DNA of 50,769 nt, taken from positions 1 to 50,769 of the forward strand of contig JAGAKF010000079.1 of assembly GCA_017625835.1 (NCBI GenBank), given 5' to 3'. This document shows positions 7,846 through 15,796 of this stretch, piece by piece. The DNA is from Clostridia bacterium (GTDB lineage: Bacteria; Bacillota; Clostridia; Oscillospirales; Acutalibacteraceae). The position numbers were made by a program, and so were the translations under genes. How positions within the stretch are numbered: position 1 is the stretch's first letter; every line of letters starts with the position of its first letter. Below the pieces are notes generated by a model. The model saw nothing but the letters and a program-made list of their open reading frames with translations, was not told the origin of the DNA and ran no database searches.

Positions 7846-8904
7846 TTATTCACCCTCGATAACTCCGCCTGATTCGTCACCGGTGTTGAAGCCCTGCGGG
7901 GCAAGTGTTTTTACGCAACCCGGAAGAATTCTTGCGAAGCCTGTGATTGATGTGATAGCAATCTGCTCAAGCTGTCTGTCAACGAGCTTGCCGTAATCTG
8001 TTTCAATGTCGCCGACCTTAACCATTTCAAGTGCACAGTTCTTGTCAAGACCGATCATCATATCGGGATTTGTTACAAAGCTTGTGCTGATAAGGTTTGC
8101 GCCGAAAGGTGTGATGAGCTTGCCTGTACCGTGGAAATTAAGTCCTGCTGCAGCATCTCTGAACTCGTCCATCTTCAAAAGATTGTTTGTTGCATTTGTT
8201 GCAGCGAGGATTGTGTTAAGCTCGTACGGAGCAAAGCTTGACCAAAAGTCGATAAGGTCAGAATATGTGCATACTGATGACATCGGGATGAAAGCTTCTG
8301 CAGAATTGCCTGCATCCTTTGCATCACCGTTGAGCAAAACGTCAACAGCATCAGCCATAAGGCTCTGTGCGAGGTAAGCACCGATTCTCTTAAGAGCGAT
8401 CGAAACAATGTCAAGGCGCTGGAAACGAAGCACGTCGTATGATGTTGTAATCATTCTGCCGCGCTTCTTAAGGCGGATTGTTCTGTCGCTTACCGTGAAG
8501 TCTGCGTTAGCAAGAGTGTCACCCTCGGAAATGACGTTCATTGTTGCATTTTCAGAAGTCATCTGAAGGTCCATAACGCGATAGTCCATAGAGTCAATGT
8601 TTGTTGTTGTAGCTACGATGTCGGGGAGAAAGCTTGCTTCGTCCATACCGTAACGGACAGCACGTGAAACATATTCTGGGAAAAGAACAGCGGCATCGCT
8701 TGTCTGGAAAAATTTGCCGACGACGGAGCTGTCAGCGCCTGTGGGCTTGATATCAAAACGCTTGAGCTGTCTTTCGTAAGCATCAAGTCCTTCGAACTCA
8801 GTACCCTTATAATTCTCTGTCGGGTCAAGAGCTTCAAGTGTCTGTGTAAAAGAACGGCCTGTGCCGTACATACCTTTTTCAAGTCTTATATTATCAAAAC
8901 TCAT
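7846..8904 (-). CDS. Phage major capsid protein (HK97-fold type)
   Basis: The protein has 352 residues, within the size range of HK97-like capsid subunits. Its place between the protease gene and the connector gene is the canonical one. The N-terminal 75 residues are charged and could act as a scaffold-like region. The middle segment TIRLKKRGRMITTSYDVLRF resembles the conserved core of several Firmicute phage capsid proteins. The C-terminus is Gly/Glu-rich. GGAGG precedes the ATG. The reading frame is uninterrupted, with no sign of decay, and base composition is like the neighbouring host genes. Confidence 0.75.
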   Translation of the reverse strand: MSFDNIRLEKGMYGTGRSFTQTLEALDPTENYKGTEFEGLDAYERQLKRFDIKPTGADSSVVGKFFQTSDAAVLFPEYVSRAVRYGMDEASFLPDIVATTTNIDSMDYRVMDLQMTSENATMNVISEGDTLANADFTVSDRTIRLKKRGRMITTSYDVLRFQRLDIVSIALKRIGAYLAQSLMADAVDVLLNGDAKDAGNSAEAFIPMSSVCTYSDLIDFWSSFAPYELNTILAATNATNNLLKMDEFRDAAAGLNFHGTGKLITPFGANLISTSFVTNPDMMIGLDKNCALEMVKVGDIETDYGKLVDRQLEQIAITSITGFARILPGCVKTLAPQGFNTGDESGGVIEGE

Positions 8905-8916
8905 TTTAAGTCCTCC

Positions 8917-9882
8917 TTAAAATTTATATTCATTATTGTTTACTGTTTTTGTTTCCTTTTTTGCTTTAAGCTGCGGCGAAAGAGGAATAACTTCACCGGC
9001 TTTTGTTCTGAAAGCGTCCCTGAGCTTCATAAGCTCGCGTGTCTCAGTTTGCGCACACATTTTTTCAATACTCTCACCGTCAAGTGAGGGCACGCTTATC
9101 AATGCAAATTTCACAACTTCTTCCGTAAGGCTCTTTCTGAAAAGTCTGCCGTCTTCGGCATCTTTTTCAAGCGACGAAATATAATCGCAGATTTCACGCG
9201 ACTGCTGTCGTGTGAATTTTACACATTCACCGTTTTTGATGGCTTTGATAAGATCCTGTGTCTTTCTGAATTTGCTTTCATAGCCCTTAGTAACGCCTGC
9301 ATTGACCTGCGCGGGAATTGCGACGAAAGACCACTCGTAAGCGTCGGTAATGTCAGATAAAACACAGTGGCAGAGCTTGCCGTTGTATGTTTCACCCTTT
9401 ATATGACCGCAGTTGCCGTGGCGGATGTCGTTTCCGCAGACGGAACAGGTAAAGCTGTTTGCGGAACAGCTTACGCTTACTTCTTTCTTTATTCCTGCAT
9501 CAATCTCTGCGATAAGATCTGCGTTCTTATTTGTACGGGGCATATATGCCTTTGCCTTTACGCAGATATATTCGTCACCGAGAGAAGTGATTTTGCCGGG
9601 GATTTTTTCGCATTTTGCGGTAAAAATTCTTGCTGTCTGGTTGCCGCTACCGGGATTGTGGTCGAAAATTCCCGTAACGCCCACAAAAAGAACGGCCATT
9701 TTTTCAAGCGCCGCAATATCGAAGCGCTCACAGTCGCGGTCAACCTCGTTATCGCAAAGGATAACGTTGAAAGTGTAAACTTCCTCTGCTGAAAGTTCCT
9801 TGACGGTCAGCTTGTTGATAAGCTGTAATTCCTCATCAGTGACCGCGCAGGGAGAAACACTTGTTTTAAATTCTTTATTCAT
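8917..9882 (-). CDS. Phage prohead protease/scaffold with Cys-rich zinc knuckle
   Basis: The protein has 321 residues. The N-terminal half looks like a capsid-maturation serine protease: GIFDHN (71-76) supplies a candidate catalytic His (H75), and the strand EVSVSCS (134-140) a candidate Ser (S136). Between strands is an unusual cluster C146, C149, C158, H160, C171, C173 that could bind zinc. The C-terminal third, rich in charged helix, could be the scaffold segment that is removed during maturation. Its ATG overlaps the end of the portal gene by 8 nt. The order portal-protease-capsid is that of PBSX-like phages. Catalytic residues are proposed from motif style only. Confidence 0.6.
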   Translation of the reverse strand: MNKEFKTSVSPCAVTDEELQLINKLTVKELSAEEVYTFNVILCDNEVDRDCERFDIAALEKMAVLFVGVTGIFDHNPGSGNQTARIFTAKCEKIPGKITSLGDEYICVKAKAYMPRTNKNADLIAEIDAGIKKEVSVSCSANSFTCSVCGNDIRHGNCGHIKGETYNGKLCHCVLSDITDAYEWSFVAIPAQVNAGVTKGYESKFRKTQDLIKAIKNGECVKFTRQQSREICDYISSLEKDAEDGRLFRKSLTEEVVKFALISVPSLDGESIEKMCAQTETRELMKLRDAFRTKAGEVIPLSPQLKAKKETKTVNNNEYKF

Positions 9883-11017
9883 TGTTCTTTAACTCCTGTT
9901 CGATCCTTTTTGTCTGTGCTCTGTAAAGAGCCGCCTTTGAAAGTTCAACCTCATCCTGAAGCGTAATGTTGTTCCAGACAACCTCAGCAGTATCCTGAAT
10001 TCCGTTTGAAACAAGCCAGAAACGGCAGATCTTTTCGATTACGGGTGTAAGAATCCTTCTGTACGCTTCAAGCTCACTTGTCAGCACGTCGGCCTGCTGT
10101 GAAGACATTCTTTCCGTCGAAGACCAGCTTAAACCGAGCATAAACGGCGGAATACCTGTCTTTGCAACGATCTGCTCAAGCATCTGGCGAACGGGGACCT
10201 CACTGTCAAGAATCTGATTGTCCGCACCGATCGCCTTTATGCTTACGTCGCCAACGGCAACAAAGTCGCGTATCTGCTTGCCGGACTGCATAGCTTCGCT
10301 CCATTCGCGAGCGACCTGCTGCGCTCTGTCCTTGGCATACGCTCTGTCAACAACATCGTTCTGCGGCTTGTAGGTAACGGCAAAACGCACGTTGCCGACA
10401 CGCTCCCAGTTGATACCGATTGTATTGTAAATCTTCATAAGAATGTTGGTTACAAACGGAAGACCTTTCATAATTGAGTTTCCGCAAAGCTGACCTGCCT
10501 CAGGATTGAGGACGGAAAGGGTCACGAGCTGTGGATATGCAACGGGTGCGGTTTCGTAAAAATTCTTTACGCAAACAATGGCGGAAATGCCGTCATCACC
10601 ACGTTTGAGTTCAATGTCGTCAAGGTCAGCGTTGTAAAGTGCGGCAAATCTGCCGTTGGAATCCGTAACGATTTCGCCGACAGCGGTGCCGTAAGTAATA
10701 AGCTGTTCAAGATAGGTTGAAATAAAAGCCTCTATGCCTTGCTGATTTCCGCCGACGCAGATGTTTTTAAGAAAATGGTCGAGTGCTTTTGTGTTTGCTT
10801 CTTTTGAACACTCAATCTCGAAACCGCCCGTAAGACGGACAATTTTATGAATCGCCGCATCAAGCACGGGAACAGCCTCGCGCAATTCCCTGAAAAGTGA
10901 GTTCTGCGCAGTGGCAAGAGGTACATAGTTATCAAGACGGTCGAAAGGATTGTGTCGGTAAGTTTGGGGAACAGAAACTGCAGTTTTTGCAGAGGATAAT
11001 TTTTTGAAAATTCCCAC
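9875..11017 (-). CDS. Phage portal protein
   Basis: The predicted protein has 380 residues. The start is a GTG at 11017 with AGGAGA 6 nt upstream. Typical portal features are visible: an N-terminal part with an alternating alpha/beta clip-like region, and a long C-terminal helical segment with GIPPFMLGLS followed by SSQQADVLTSELEAYRRIL and then PVIEKICRFW, as in PBSX-family portals. The portal forms the dodecameric vertex through which DNA is packaged. It lies directly after the large terminase gene (39-nt gap) and overlaps the protease gene by 8 nt. The frame is intact. Confidence 0.8.
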   Translation of the reverse strand: MGIFKKLSSAKTAVSVPQTYRHNPFDRLDNYVPLATAQNSLFRELREAVPVLDAAIHKIVRLTGGFEIECSKEANTKALDHFLKNICVGGNQQGIEAFISTYLEQLITYGTAVGEIVTDSNGRFAALYNADLDDIELKRGDDGISAIVCVKNFYETAPVAYPQLVTLSVLNPEAGQLCGNSIMKGLPFVTNILMKIYNTIGINWERVGNVRFAVTYKPQNDVVDRAYAKDRAQQVAREWSEAMQSGKQIRDFVAVGDVSIKAIGADNQILDSEVPVRQMLEQIVAKTGIPPFMLGLSWSSTERMSSQQADVLTSELEAYRRILTPVIEKICRFWLVSNGIQDTAEVVWNNITLQDEVELSKAALYRAQTKRIEQELKNNE

Positions 11018-11056
11018 TTAAGCTCTCCTTTCATTTTTTAAAAGATGGGGAGTGTA

Positions 11057-12328
11057 TCAGCGTGATACACTCATTACGAAAAAGTCGTTGTCAGGTGCGT
11101 TTAGCGCCGTAGTGACGAAATATCTGATATCGTCCATGGCATGGTCATTTTCCTTGCGCGGTGCATCTCGGCCTGCTTTTTCGTCCCATTTGTAAAGAGA
11201 AAATTCTCTCAGCGTATCCTCACACTCGGGCGAGAAATAAATCAATTCCTGCTTGAGTGCATCGGATACCTGACGGATACCGTCGAGAACATCGTTCTTT
11301 GCGGGTATCACGGTGAATCGGCCTTTGCGGCGGATACATTGGATAAAACTTGCCGCCGACGGGTCAACGATAACTGCTTCGGGATTGAGACATCCTGCCA
11401 GCTTTTCAAGCTCAGCGTAATGCTCGATATCAGTGCGCTGTACACCCTCGGTGCGCGAATTATAATAGTATTCGCGAAGCCTGTACCATTTACCGTTATA
11501 TTCTCCCCACAGACCGAAAGAACAAGGGTTCACGGTGCCGTAGTCGCAGGAGATGTAATAACGGCTGATAAGACTCTCGTCGGAAAGCCTGCGCACATGA
11601 ATATCATTTGAAAACATCGGATAAACCGCACCTTGTGCGGCAACCCATTTTCCCTCAACAAAGCGCTGATAGAAAGCACCCGAATAAAGGCTTTCGTATC
11701 GTCTGATTATCGAGGGAGTCAGCGCAGGATTGTCGCGCATTGTAAAGTGAAGATAAAGACAGTTTTTCTCCGAAGCTTTCTTGATCCATTCGCGGTAAAA
11801 CCAGTGCATGGGATGTTCGGGGTTGCAGTTGAACCACATTTTTGAGCGATCCAACGAGCAACGCGCGATTGCCTGCTCAACGAATGAACGCGGCATAAGT
11901 GCTACCTCGTCAAGGAGTACACCCCCGAGGGTCATACCCTGAATAAGTGAAGCTGAGCCTTCGTCTTTTCCGCCGAAAAGATAGAAACGGTTCATTTTAT
12001 CCTTGTAGGTGATTTCAATAAAATTCTGCGAAGCCTTCATTTTCAAACCGAAGCCGAGGGAGGTAAGTATTGGTGTCAACGGTGTGATAACGTTGCGTTT
12101 AAGTGATGCTATTGTTTTGCCGCAGATTGCAAATGAAGTTTCGTTGAAATCATAGAAAGTCCACGCTACAAACGAAAGGGACATACAAACGGTCTTTCCC
12201 GAACGGACTGCGCCGTCACAGATGATTGCGTCGTAGCGATGTTTGTCGGAATTACGGCACCACCAGGTCAGCACATCAAGCTGTTTAGGCGAAAATTCGG
12301 AAAAAACTGTAAGTGCGTTGTTACTCAT
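11057..12328 (-). CDS. Phage terminase large subunit (PBSX type)
   Basis: The protein has 423 residues. The ATPase domain shows Walker A GAVRSGKT (39-46) and Walker B LGGVLLDE (D140, E141). The C-terminal RNase-H-like nuclease has its expected acids at D262 (SCDYGTVNP), D321 (VIVDPS) and in HAMDDIRYF near residue 400. All catalytic residues of both domains are therefore present. The enzyme cuts concatemeric DNA and drives it into the prohead. Its ATG lies 8 nt inside the end of the small-subunit gene, so the two are coupled. This is the best-supported phage gene of the cassette. Confidence 0.92.
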   Translation of the reverse strand: MSNNALTVFSEFSPKQLDVLTWWCRNSDKHRYDAIICDGAVRSGKTVCMSLSFVAWTFYDFNETSFAICGKTIASLKRNVITPLTPILTSLGFGLKMKASQNFIEITYKDKMNRFYLFGGKDEGSASLIQGMTLGGVLLDEVALMPRSFVEQAIARCSLDRSKMWFNCNPEHPMHWFYREWIKKASEKNCLYLHFTMRDNPALTPSIIRRYESLYSGAFYQRFVEGKWVAAQGAVYPMFSNDIHVRRLSDESLISRYYISCDYGTVNPCSFGLWGEYNGKWYRLREYYYNSRTEGVQRTDIEHYAELEKLAGCLNPEAVIVDPSAASFIQCIRRKGRFTVIPAKNDVLDGIRQVSDALKQELIYFSPECEDTLREFSLYKWDEKAGRDAPRKENDHAMDDIRYFVTTALNAPDNDFFVMSVSR

Positions 12329-12806
12329 CTTCGTTTCCCCTTAATGCGGCAGCGCTCTTTTCAAGAGCAAGATAAAAGGGAAGGGCAGAGTCATCGCTCT
12401 GGCCTGAGCTTAACGCCTCGAGATGTTCGAGAGCTTTCAGACGGTCGAAGAATTTGATCTCAATTCCGCCGCCCTTAGGCTTTTTGATCTCACTTACGTT
12501 AAAAAGCTCAAGGCTTTCAAGCTCATACTTGTCCGGTCGCTCATCGTAATAAACGAGCTTGAGCGCATCGGCAACTGAACCGAAAGCCAGCTGACGGTAA
12601 CCCGAAATAACCTCCTCTGCGCTGACAAGCCGTGTGCGGTCAATCCGTTCAATCTCCTTGCGGATTTCTTCGCGCGACATAAGCTTGGCGGCGCTCCTGT
12701 GAGTCAGTATTCCGTAACCCGCCTTCGCGGCAGCGTTACGCGCATTTCTTGATTCTGAGTAATAAGTACAGAACAGTTTTTCCTTTTCTTTGAGTGCCAT
12801 TTGCAT
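12321..12806 (-). CDS. Phage terminase small subunit
   Basis: The protein has 161 residues. The N-terminal region matches the terminase small-subunit helix-turn-helix pattern (LKEKEKLFCTYYSESRNA, then AAAKAGYG), which recognises packaging DNA. The C-terminal half is charged, as expected for the oligomerisation and large-subunit contact region. The ATG at 12806 has AAGGAG upstream; a second ATG two codons later is possible. It is the first gene of the cassette and is preceded by a leader of hairpins rather than by an integrase or repressor gene. Confidence 0.85.
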   Translation of the reverse strand: MQMALKEKEKLFCTYYSESRNARNAAAKAGYGILTHRSAAKLMSREEIRKEIERIDRTRLVSAEEVISGYRQLAFGSVADALKLVYYDERPDKYELESLELFNVSEIKKPKGGGIEIKFFDRLKALEHLEALSSGQSDDSALPFYLALEKSAAALRGNEDE

Positions 12807-13047
12807 TTCCTTTCTCCTTGGGTTTCTGAGAAAATCCTCTCACCCTTAGCGCAAAAAAATACAGGTTATACCCCGAAAAGGTTATAACCTGTGCGTTATT
12901 TGCAAAAAAATATTTTTTTGTGATATTTTACAAAAACAAAATAAAAAATTTTTATATTTTAAAAATGAGTATTTGATATGAAAAAATGAGAAAAACGGAG
13001 AAAAAACGAGCTTGTAAAAGTTAAATTAAAAAATTGCAAAAAAGGTA
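12807..13047. promoter_or_regulatory. AT-rich divergent intergenic region between phage cassette and rplM
   Basis: About 240 bp of very A/T-rich DNA. It holds the leader hairpins of the cassette (separate entry), a repeated 11-mer GCAAAAAAATA at 12851 and 12902, and homopolymer tracts. No convincing minus-strand promoter for the cassette could be picked out, and no attachment-like repeat was seen. Confidence 0.5.
12854..12891 (-). promoter_or_regulatory. Terminator-like leader hairpin upstream of the phage cassette
   Basis: Arms CAGGTTATA (12862-12870) and TATAACCTG (12883-12891) form a perfect 9-bp stem with a 12-nt loop. On the minus strand it is followed by TATTTTTTTG, as in an intrinsic terminator. 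It stands about 50 nt before the small terminase start. GGTTATAACC (12880-12889) is itself a palindrome and GGTTATA is repeated directly, so an operator role is also possible. Confidence 0.5.
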
Positions 13048-13076
13048 TTGACTTCTTTTTGGGGTTATGGTAAACT
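13048..13076 (+). promoter_or_regulatory. Promoter of rplM-rpsI
   Basis: TTGACT, 17 nt, TAAACT. The leader would be about 28 nt, with GGAGG at 13099-13103; it is too short for an L13 autoregulatory leader. Confidence 0.75.
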
Positions 13077-13110
13077 ATCCGAGCATTAAAAATTATTTGG
13101 AGGTAAGTTT

Positions 13111-13539
13111 ATGTCAACTTATATGCCTAAGGCGAACGACATCGTTCGTAAGTGGTATGTGCTTGACGCAGCAGGCAAGCCGCTCGGTCGCGTAGCAACA
13201 GTAGCAGCTGATCTTCTCCGCGGTAAGCATAAGCCCACATTCGCACCGCACGCAGATTGCGGCGACCATGTAATCGTTATCAACGCAGAAAAAGCTATTC
13301 TTACAGGCAACAAGCTCAACCAGAAGATGTACTACCATCACACAGGTTATGTTGGCCACATGAAGGAAGTTAAGTACAGCACTCTTATGCGTACAAAGCC
13401 GACTTTCGCAATGGAAAAGGCTATCAAGGGTATGATCCCCGACACAACAATCGGCCGTGAAGCTCTTACAAGACTTCGTGTATATGCTGGTGCAGAGCAC
13501 AAGCATGCAGCACAGAAGCCTGAAGAGTGGGCATTTTAA
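13111..13539 (+). CDS. rplM: 50S ribosomal protein L13
   Basis: The protein has 142 residues, the normal length for bacterial L13, with the family landmarks WYVLDAAGKPLGRVAT near the N-terminus, GDHVIVINAEK in the middle and KGMIPDTTIGREALTRLRVY near the C-terminus. It binds 23S rRNA early in 50S assembly. It is the first gene of the classical rplM-rpsI operon, 18 nt from rpsI, and the ATG has a strong GGAGG site. Confidence 0.98.
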   Translation: MSTYMPKANDIVRKWYVLDAAGKPLGRVATVAADLLRGKHKPTFAPHADCGDHVIVINAEKAILTGNKLNQKMYYHHTGYVGHMKEVKYSTLMRTKPTFAMEKAIKGMIPDTTIGREALTRLRVYAGAEHKHAAQKPEEWAF

Positions 13540-13557
13540 TGAAGGGAGGCAAATATA

Positions 13558-13956
13558 ATGTACGATTCAATTCCGTATTTCTATGGTACAGGCCGTAGGA
13601 AGAAGTCTGTTGCACGTGTTCGTGTATATGCAGGTACAGGTAAAGTTACAATCAACGACAGAGATATCGACGATTATTTCGGTCTTGAAACACTTAAGCT
13701 CATCGTTCGTCAGCCTCTCGAGTTGACAGGCACAACTGAAAAGTTTGACATCGTATGCCGTGTAAACGGTGGTGGCGTAACAGGTCAGGCTGGTGCTATC
13801 CGTCATGGTCTTTCAAGAGCTCTCCTTCAGTATGACGAGGCTCTTCGTCCGGCACTTAAGAAGGCTGGTTTCCTTACTCGTGACCCGAGAATGAAGGAAA
13901 GAAAGAAGTACGGTCTCAAGGGCGCACGTCGTGCTCCGCAGTTCTCAAAGAGATAA
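13558..13956 (+). CDS. rpsI: 30S ribosomal protein S9
   Basis: The protein has 132 residues with the S9 signature [19 protein letters not shown] and the basic C-terminal tail ending in APQFSKR, which reaches the P-site tRNA in the ribosome. The gene is complete. Its last 17 bp (13940-13956) are also found, identical, at 15995-16011: an integrated element has used the rpsI 3' end as its attachment site and restored the reading frame. Confidence 0.98.
   Translation: MYDSIPYFYGTGRRKKSVARVRVYAGTGKVTINDRDIDDYFGLETLKLIVRQPLELTGTTEKFDIVCRVNGGGVTGQAGAIRHGLSRALLQYDEALRPALKKAGFLTRDPRMKERKKYGLKGARRAPQFSKR
13940..13956 (+). repeat. attL: attachment core at the rpsI 3' end
   Basis: The 17-bp sequence AGTTCTCAAAGAGATAA covers the end and stop codon of rpsI and recurs exactly at 15995-16011. 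Bases on either side do not match, so this is the core. A tyrosine-recombinase relic lies just inside. Confidence 0.8.
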
Positions 13957-13972
13957 AGTTTTCTCAAATTAC

Positions 13973-14006
13973 AAGGTCTTGGAGATTTTCTCCGAGACCT
14001 TTTTTA
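13973..14006 (+). terminator. Terminator just inside the rpsI island
   Basis: Stem AAGGTCTTGGAG/CTCCGAGACCTT with one G-T pair, then TTTTTA. It is now the first terminator after rpsI. A second one, probably the ancestral operon terminator, lies beyond attR at 16042. Confidence 0.8.
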
Positions 14007-14115
14007 TTCGCTTGTGAAAGCGACTGAATACACATAAATGCATGTCACAACGTACCATTATGTGGACCAAAAAAAGAAGCCGGAACAAATCCGGCTTTTA
14101 AAATAATTTTTATTA

Positions 14116-14262
14116 TCATTTTAATTTGTTCAGTTCTTTCAAAAGAGAATCAATAAACGGTTTTGTATATGTATCAATACCCACATCACCGGTTGAATGA
14201 CCTTGTATTTTACTGCGTTTAACCTGGTTTAGATTCTGGTCAGACCAACGTGTTGAAAAAGT
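14116..14262 (-). pseudogene. C-terminal relic of a tyrosine recombinase (integrase)
   Basis: Translating the minus strand to the stop at 14116-14118 gives a fragment ending GHSTGDVGIDTYTKP, then FIDSLLKELNKLK. The spacing from the GH pair to the Tyr (GHx9Y) equals that of the catalytic GH...Y block of phage-type integrases. No start codon or upstream catalytic Arg box is present, so it is a truncated remnant. Its place next to attL, pointing outward to the attachment site, is where integrase genes of such elements usually sit. The similarity is judged by eye over about 30 residues. Confidence 0.5.
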
Positions 14263-14459
14263 TACTCGAACATCATGGGGAAGATGCTTTGCTTACTGAA
14301 CTTGAAAAACAAATCTCCGAAAAACTGTCAGGCGAAGAAAAGGATTTATTTCTGAAATACACAGACAAGTATATTGAATTTACCACCAGAAGTCTTACCG
14401 ATGCTTTTGTTTCCGGTTTTCGTTTAGGCGCAAAATTTACACACGACACATTCATATAA
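14250..14459 (+). CDS. Small DUF6809-like protein, probably 5'-truncated
   Basis: The predicted protein has 69 residues and is helical, with a charged stretch (ELEKQISEKLSGEEKDLF) and the ending AFVSGFRLGAKF, similar to the C-terminal two thirds of DUF6809 proteins found in mobile elements of Clostridia. The usual N-terminal segment is missing and no ribosome site is seen before the ATG, so it is probably a remnant. It overlaps the integrase relic on the other strand. The family match is from memory of its motif. Confidence 0.4.
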   Translation: MLKKLLEHHGEDALLTELEKQISEKLSGEEKDLFLKYTDKYIEFTTRSLTDAFVSGFRLGAKFTHDTFI

Positions 14460-14498
14460 AAATCCCTTCCTCCTTTCATTTGAGGGTCATGACATATC

Positions 14499-14527
14499 AA
14501 GCTCCGCAGAGTTTTCCTGCGGAGCTT
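14499..14527 (+). terminator. Hairpin after the DUF6809-like relic
   Basis: Perfect 11-bp stem AAGCTCCGCAG/CTGCGGAGCTT with a 7-nt loop followed by GTGTGTTTT. A probable terminator, although the T-run is interrupted. Confidence 0.55.
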
Positions 14528-14550
14528 GTGTGTTTTCGGTATGCAACCTG

Positions 14551-14578
14551 TTGCAACGAGAAAGATTTGTGATATAAT
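14551..14578 (+). promoter_or_regulatory. Promoter of the sialidase-fold gene
   Basis: TTGCAA, 16 nt, TATAAT with upstream TGTGA (extended -10), 36 nt before the ATG at 14615. Confidence 0.65.
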
Positions 14579-14614
14579 GTGATTATTATAATTCAACGAT
14601 GGGATTGAGATAAA

Positions 14615-15796
14615 ATGGTTCTTTTTCGTTTTTTGCTTGCGTTGCTGACGGTTTTTGGAACGCTGTTTCCGAGTGCAGGTCTGAATTTTGAATATAAGCA
14701 TCTTCCGATTGAGTTTGAGATTGAGTCCGTGAGTGACATATATGTTCCTGCGGATAACAACGCAAACGTGGTTGAATATCCCTCAATCATAAAACTTCGC
14801 CATCAGAAGAACGAAGCTGATAACGGCAAGTTGCTCGCAACGTTTGAGAAGTGGGGCGACACTTATCCCATATACGAGAGCAACGATGATGCTGAAACGT
14901 GGCAATACGTCTGCACGGTGAAAGACAACCTTAACGAAGGCTACTGGAACGAATGGATGCCGTTCCTTTATGAGTTGCCTGCGGATATCGGCGATTTTGA
15001 AAAGGGCACGGTCATTCTTGCTGCAACGTCAATATACGGCGAAGGCGTTACGGACAGCACGATAACTCTTTATTCAAGCAACGATGCGGGCAAATCGTTC
15101 AACGCTTTCTGCAACGTTGACAGAGCAGGCGGAATTGAATGGGGAGTATGGGAGCCATATTTGATTTATGAGGAAGAAACAGGCAGACTTTTCTGTTTCT
15201 ATTCTGACGATTCAGACCCCGAGCATTCGCAGAAGCTTGTTTATAAATACACAACCGACCTTGTTAACTGGAGCGAGAAGTTTGAGTGCGTTGCCTGCTC
15301 CGATTCTTCACTCAGACCCGGTATGGTTTCAATTGCTAAAATGGGCAACGGCGAATATTTAATGGTTTACGAGATGGTCGGTATTTTTATGAATCCGATT
15401 TATTGCAAGAGAACGACTTCTCTTGATGATTGGGGAGACGTTTCGGATTACGGCAAGATAGTTTCCGCAGGCGGCAAAACTTTCGGCTCGTCTCCGTGCG
15501 TTGCGTGGTCACCCGTCGGCGGTGAATGCGGAACACTTATTGTTACAGGTCGACACGCTATCAGAGGCGAAAGCGATACGGGTGCGGATATGTTCATCAG
15601 CTTCGATTACGGCAAAACCTTTGCTCCGATTGATAATCCCATTCCGTATCAGACCGATGAACCTTTCGTAAAATGCGGTTACAGTCCCTCACTCTTTTTC
15701 TCGGAGGACGGAACAACGCTTTACTACATCAACAACCCTCCGTGTTATGAATCAACTTATAAGATAACGGTTGCAAAAATCAGAATTTCGGATTGA
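14615..15796 (+). CDS. Secreted sialidase-fold (BNR/Asp-box) glycosidase-like protein
   Basis: The protein has 393 residues. The N-terminus has a signal-peptide-like hydrophobic core (residues 2-20). Asp-box motifs of the six-bladed sialidase propeller can be read: SNDDAETW, SNDAGKSF and SFDYGKTF. The fold is shared by sialidases and by exo-arabinanase-type enzymes such as GH93; the exact substrate cannot be called. The usual FRIP motif and arginine triad of true sialidases were not recognised, so another exo-glycosidase, or a binding-only protein, is possible. It is the only intact gene of the rpsI-inserted element and is most simply read as its cargo. Confidence 0.6.
   Translation: MVLFRFLLALLTVFGTLFPSAGLNFEYKHLPIEFEIESVSDIYVPADNNANVVEYPSIIKLRHQKNEADNGKLLATFEKWGDTYPIYESNDDAETWQYVCTVKDNLNEGYWNEWMPFLYELPADIGDFEKGTVILAATSIYGEGVTDSTITLYSSNDAGKSFNAFCNVDRAGGIEWGVWEPYLIYEEETGRLFCFYSDDSDPEHSQKLVYKYTTDLVNWSEKFECVACSDSSLRPGMVSIAKMGNGEYLMVYEMVGIFMNPIYCKRTTSLDDWGDVSDYGKIVSAGGKTFGSSPCVAWSPVGGECGTLIVTGRHAIRGESDTGADMFISFDYGKTFAPIDNPIPYQTDEPFVKCGYSPSLFFSEDGTTLYYINNPPCYESTYKITVAKIRISD

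Noticed and set aside
6285-12806. Phage cassette as part of the rpsI element
   Set aside because: The att repeats at 13940 and 15995 enclose only 2 kb, and rplM-rpsI separates the two regions.
6285-12806. Phage-inducible satellite island
   Set aside because: Satellites generally lack a large terminase and full capsid set and carry an integrase and replication genes; the opposite is seen here.
13076-13110. L13 autoregulatory leader
   Set aside because: The leader is about 28 nt with no room for the structured element.
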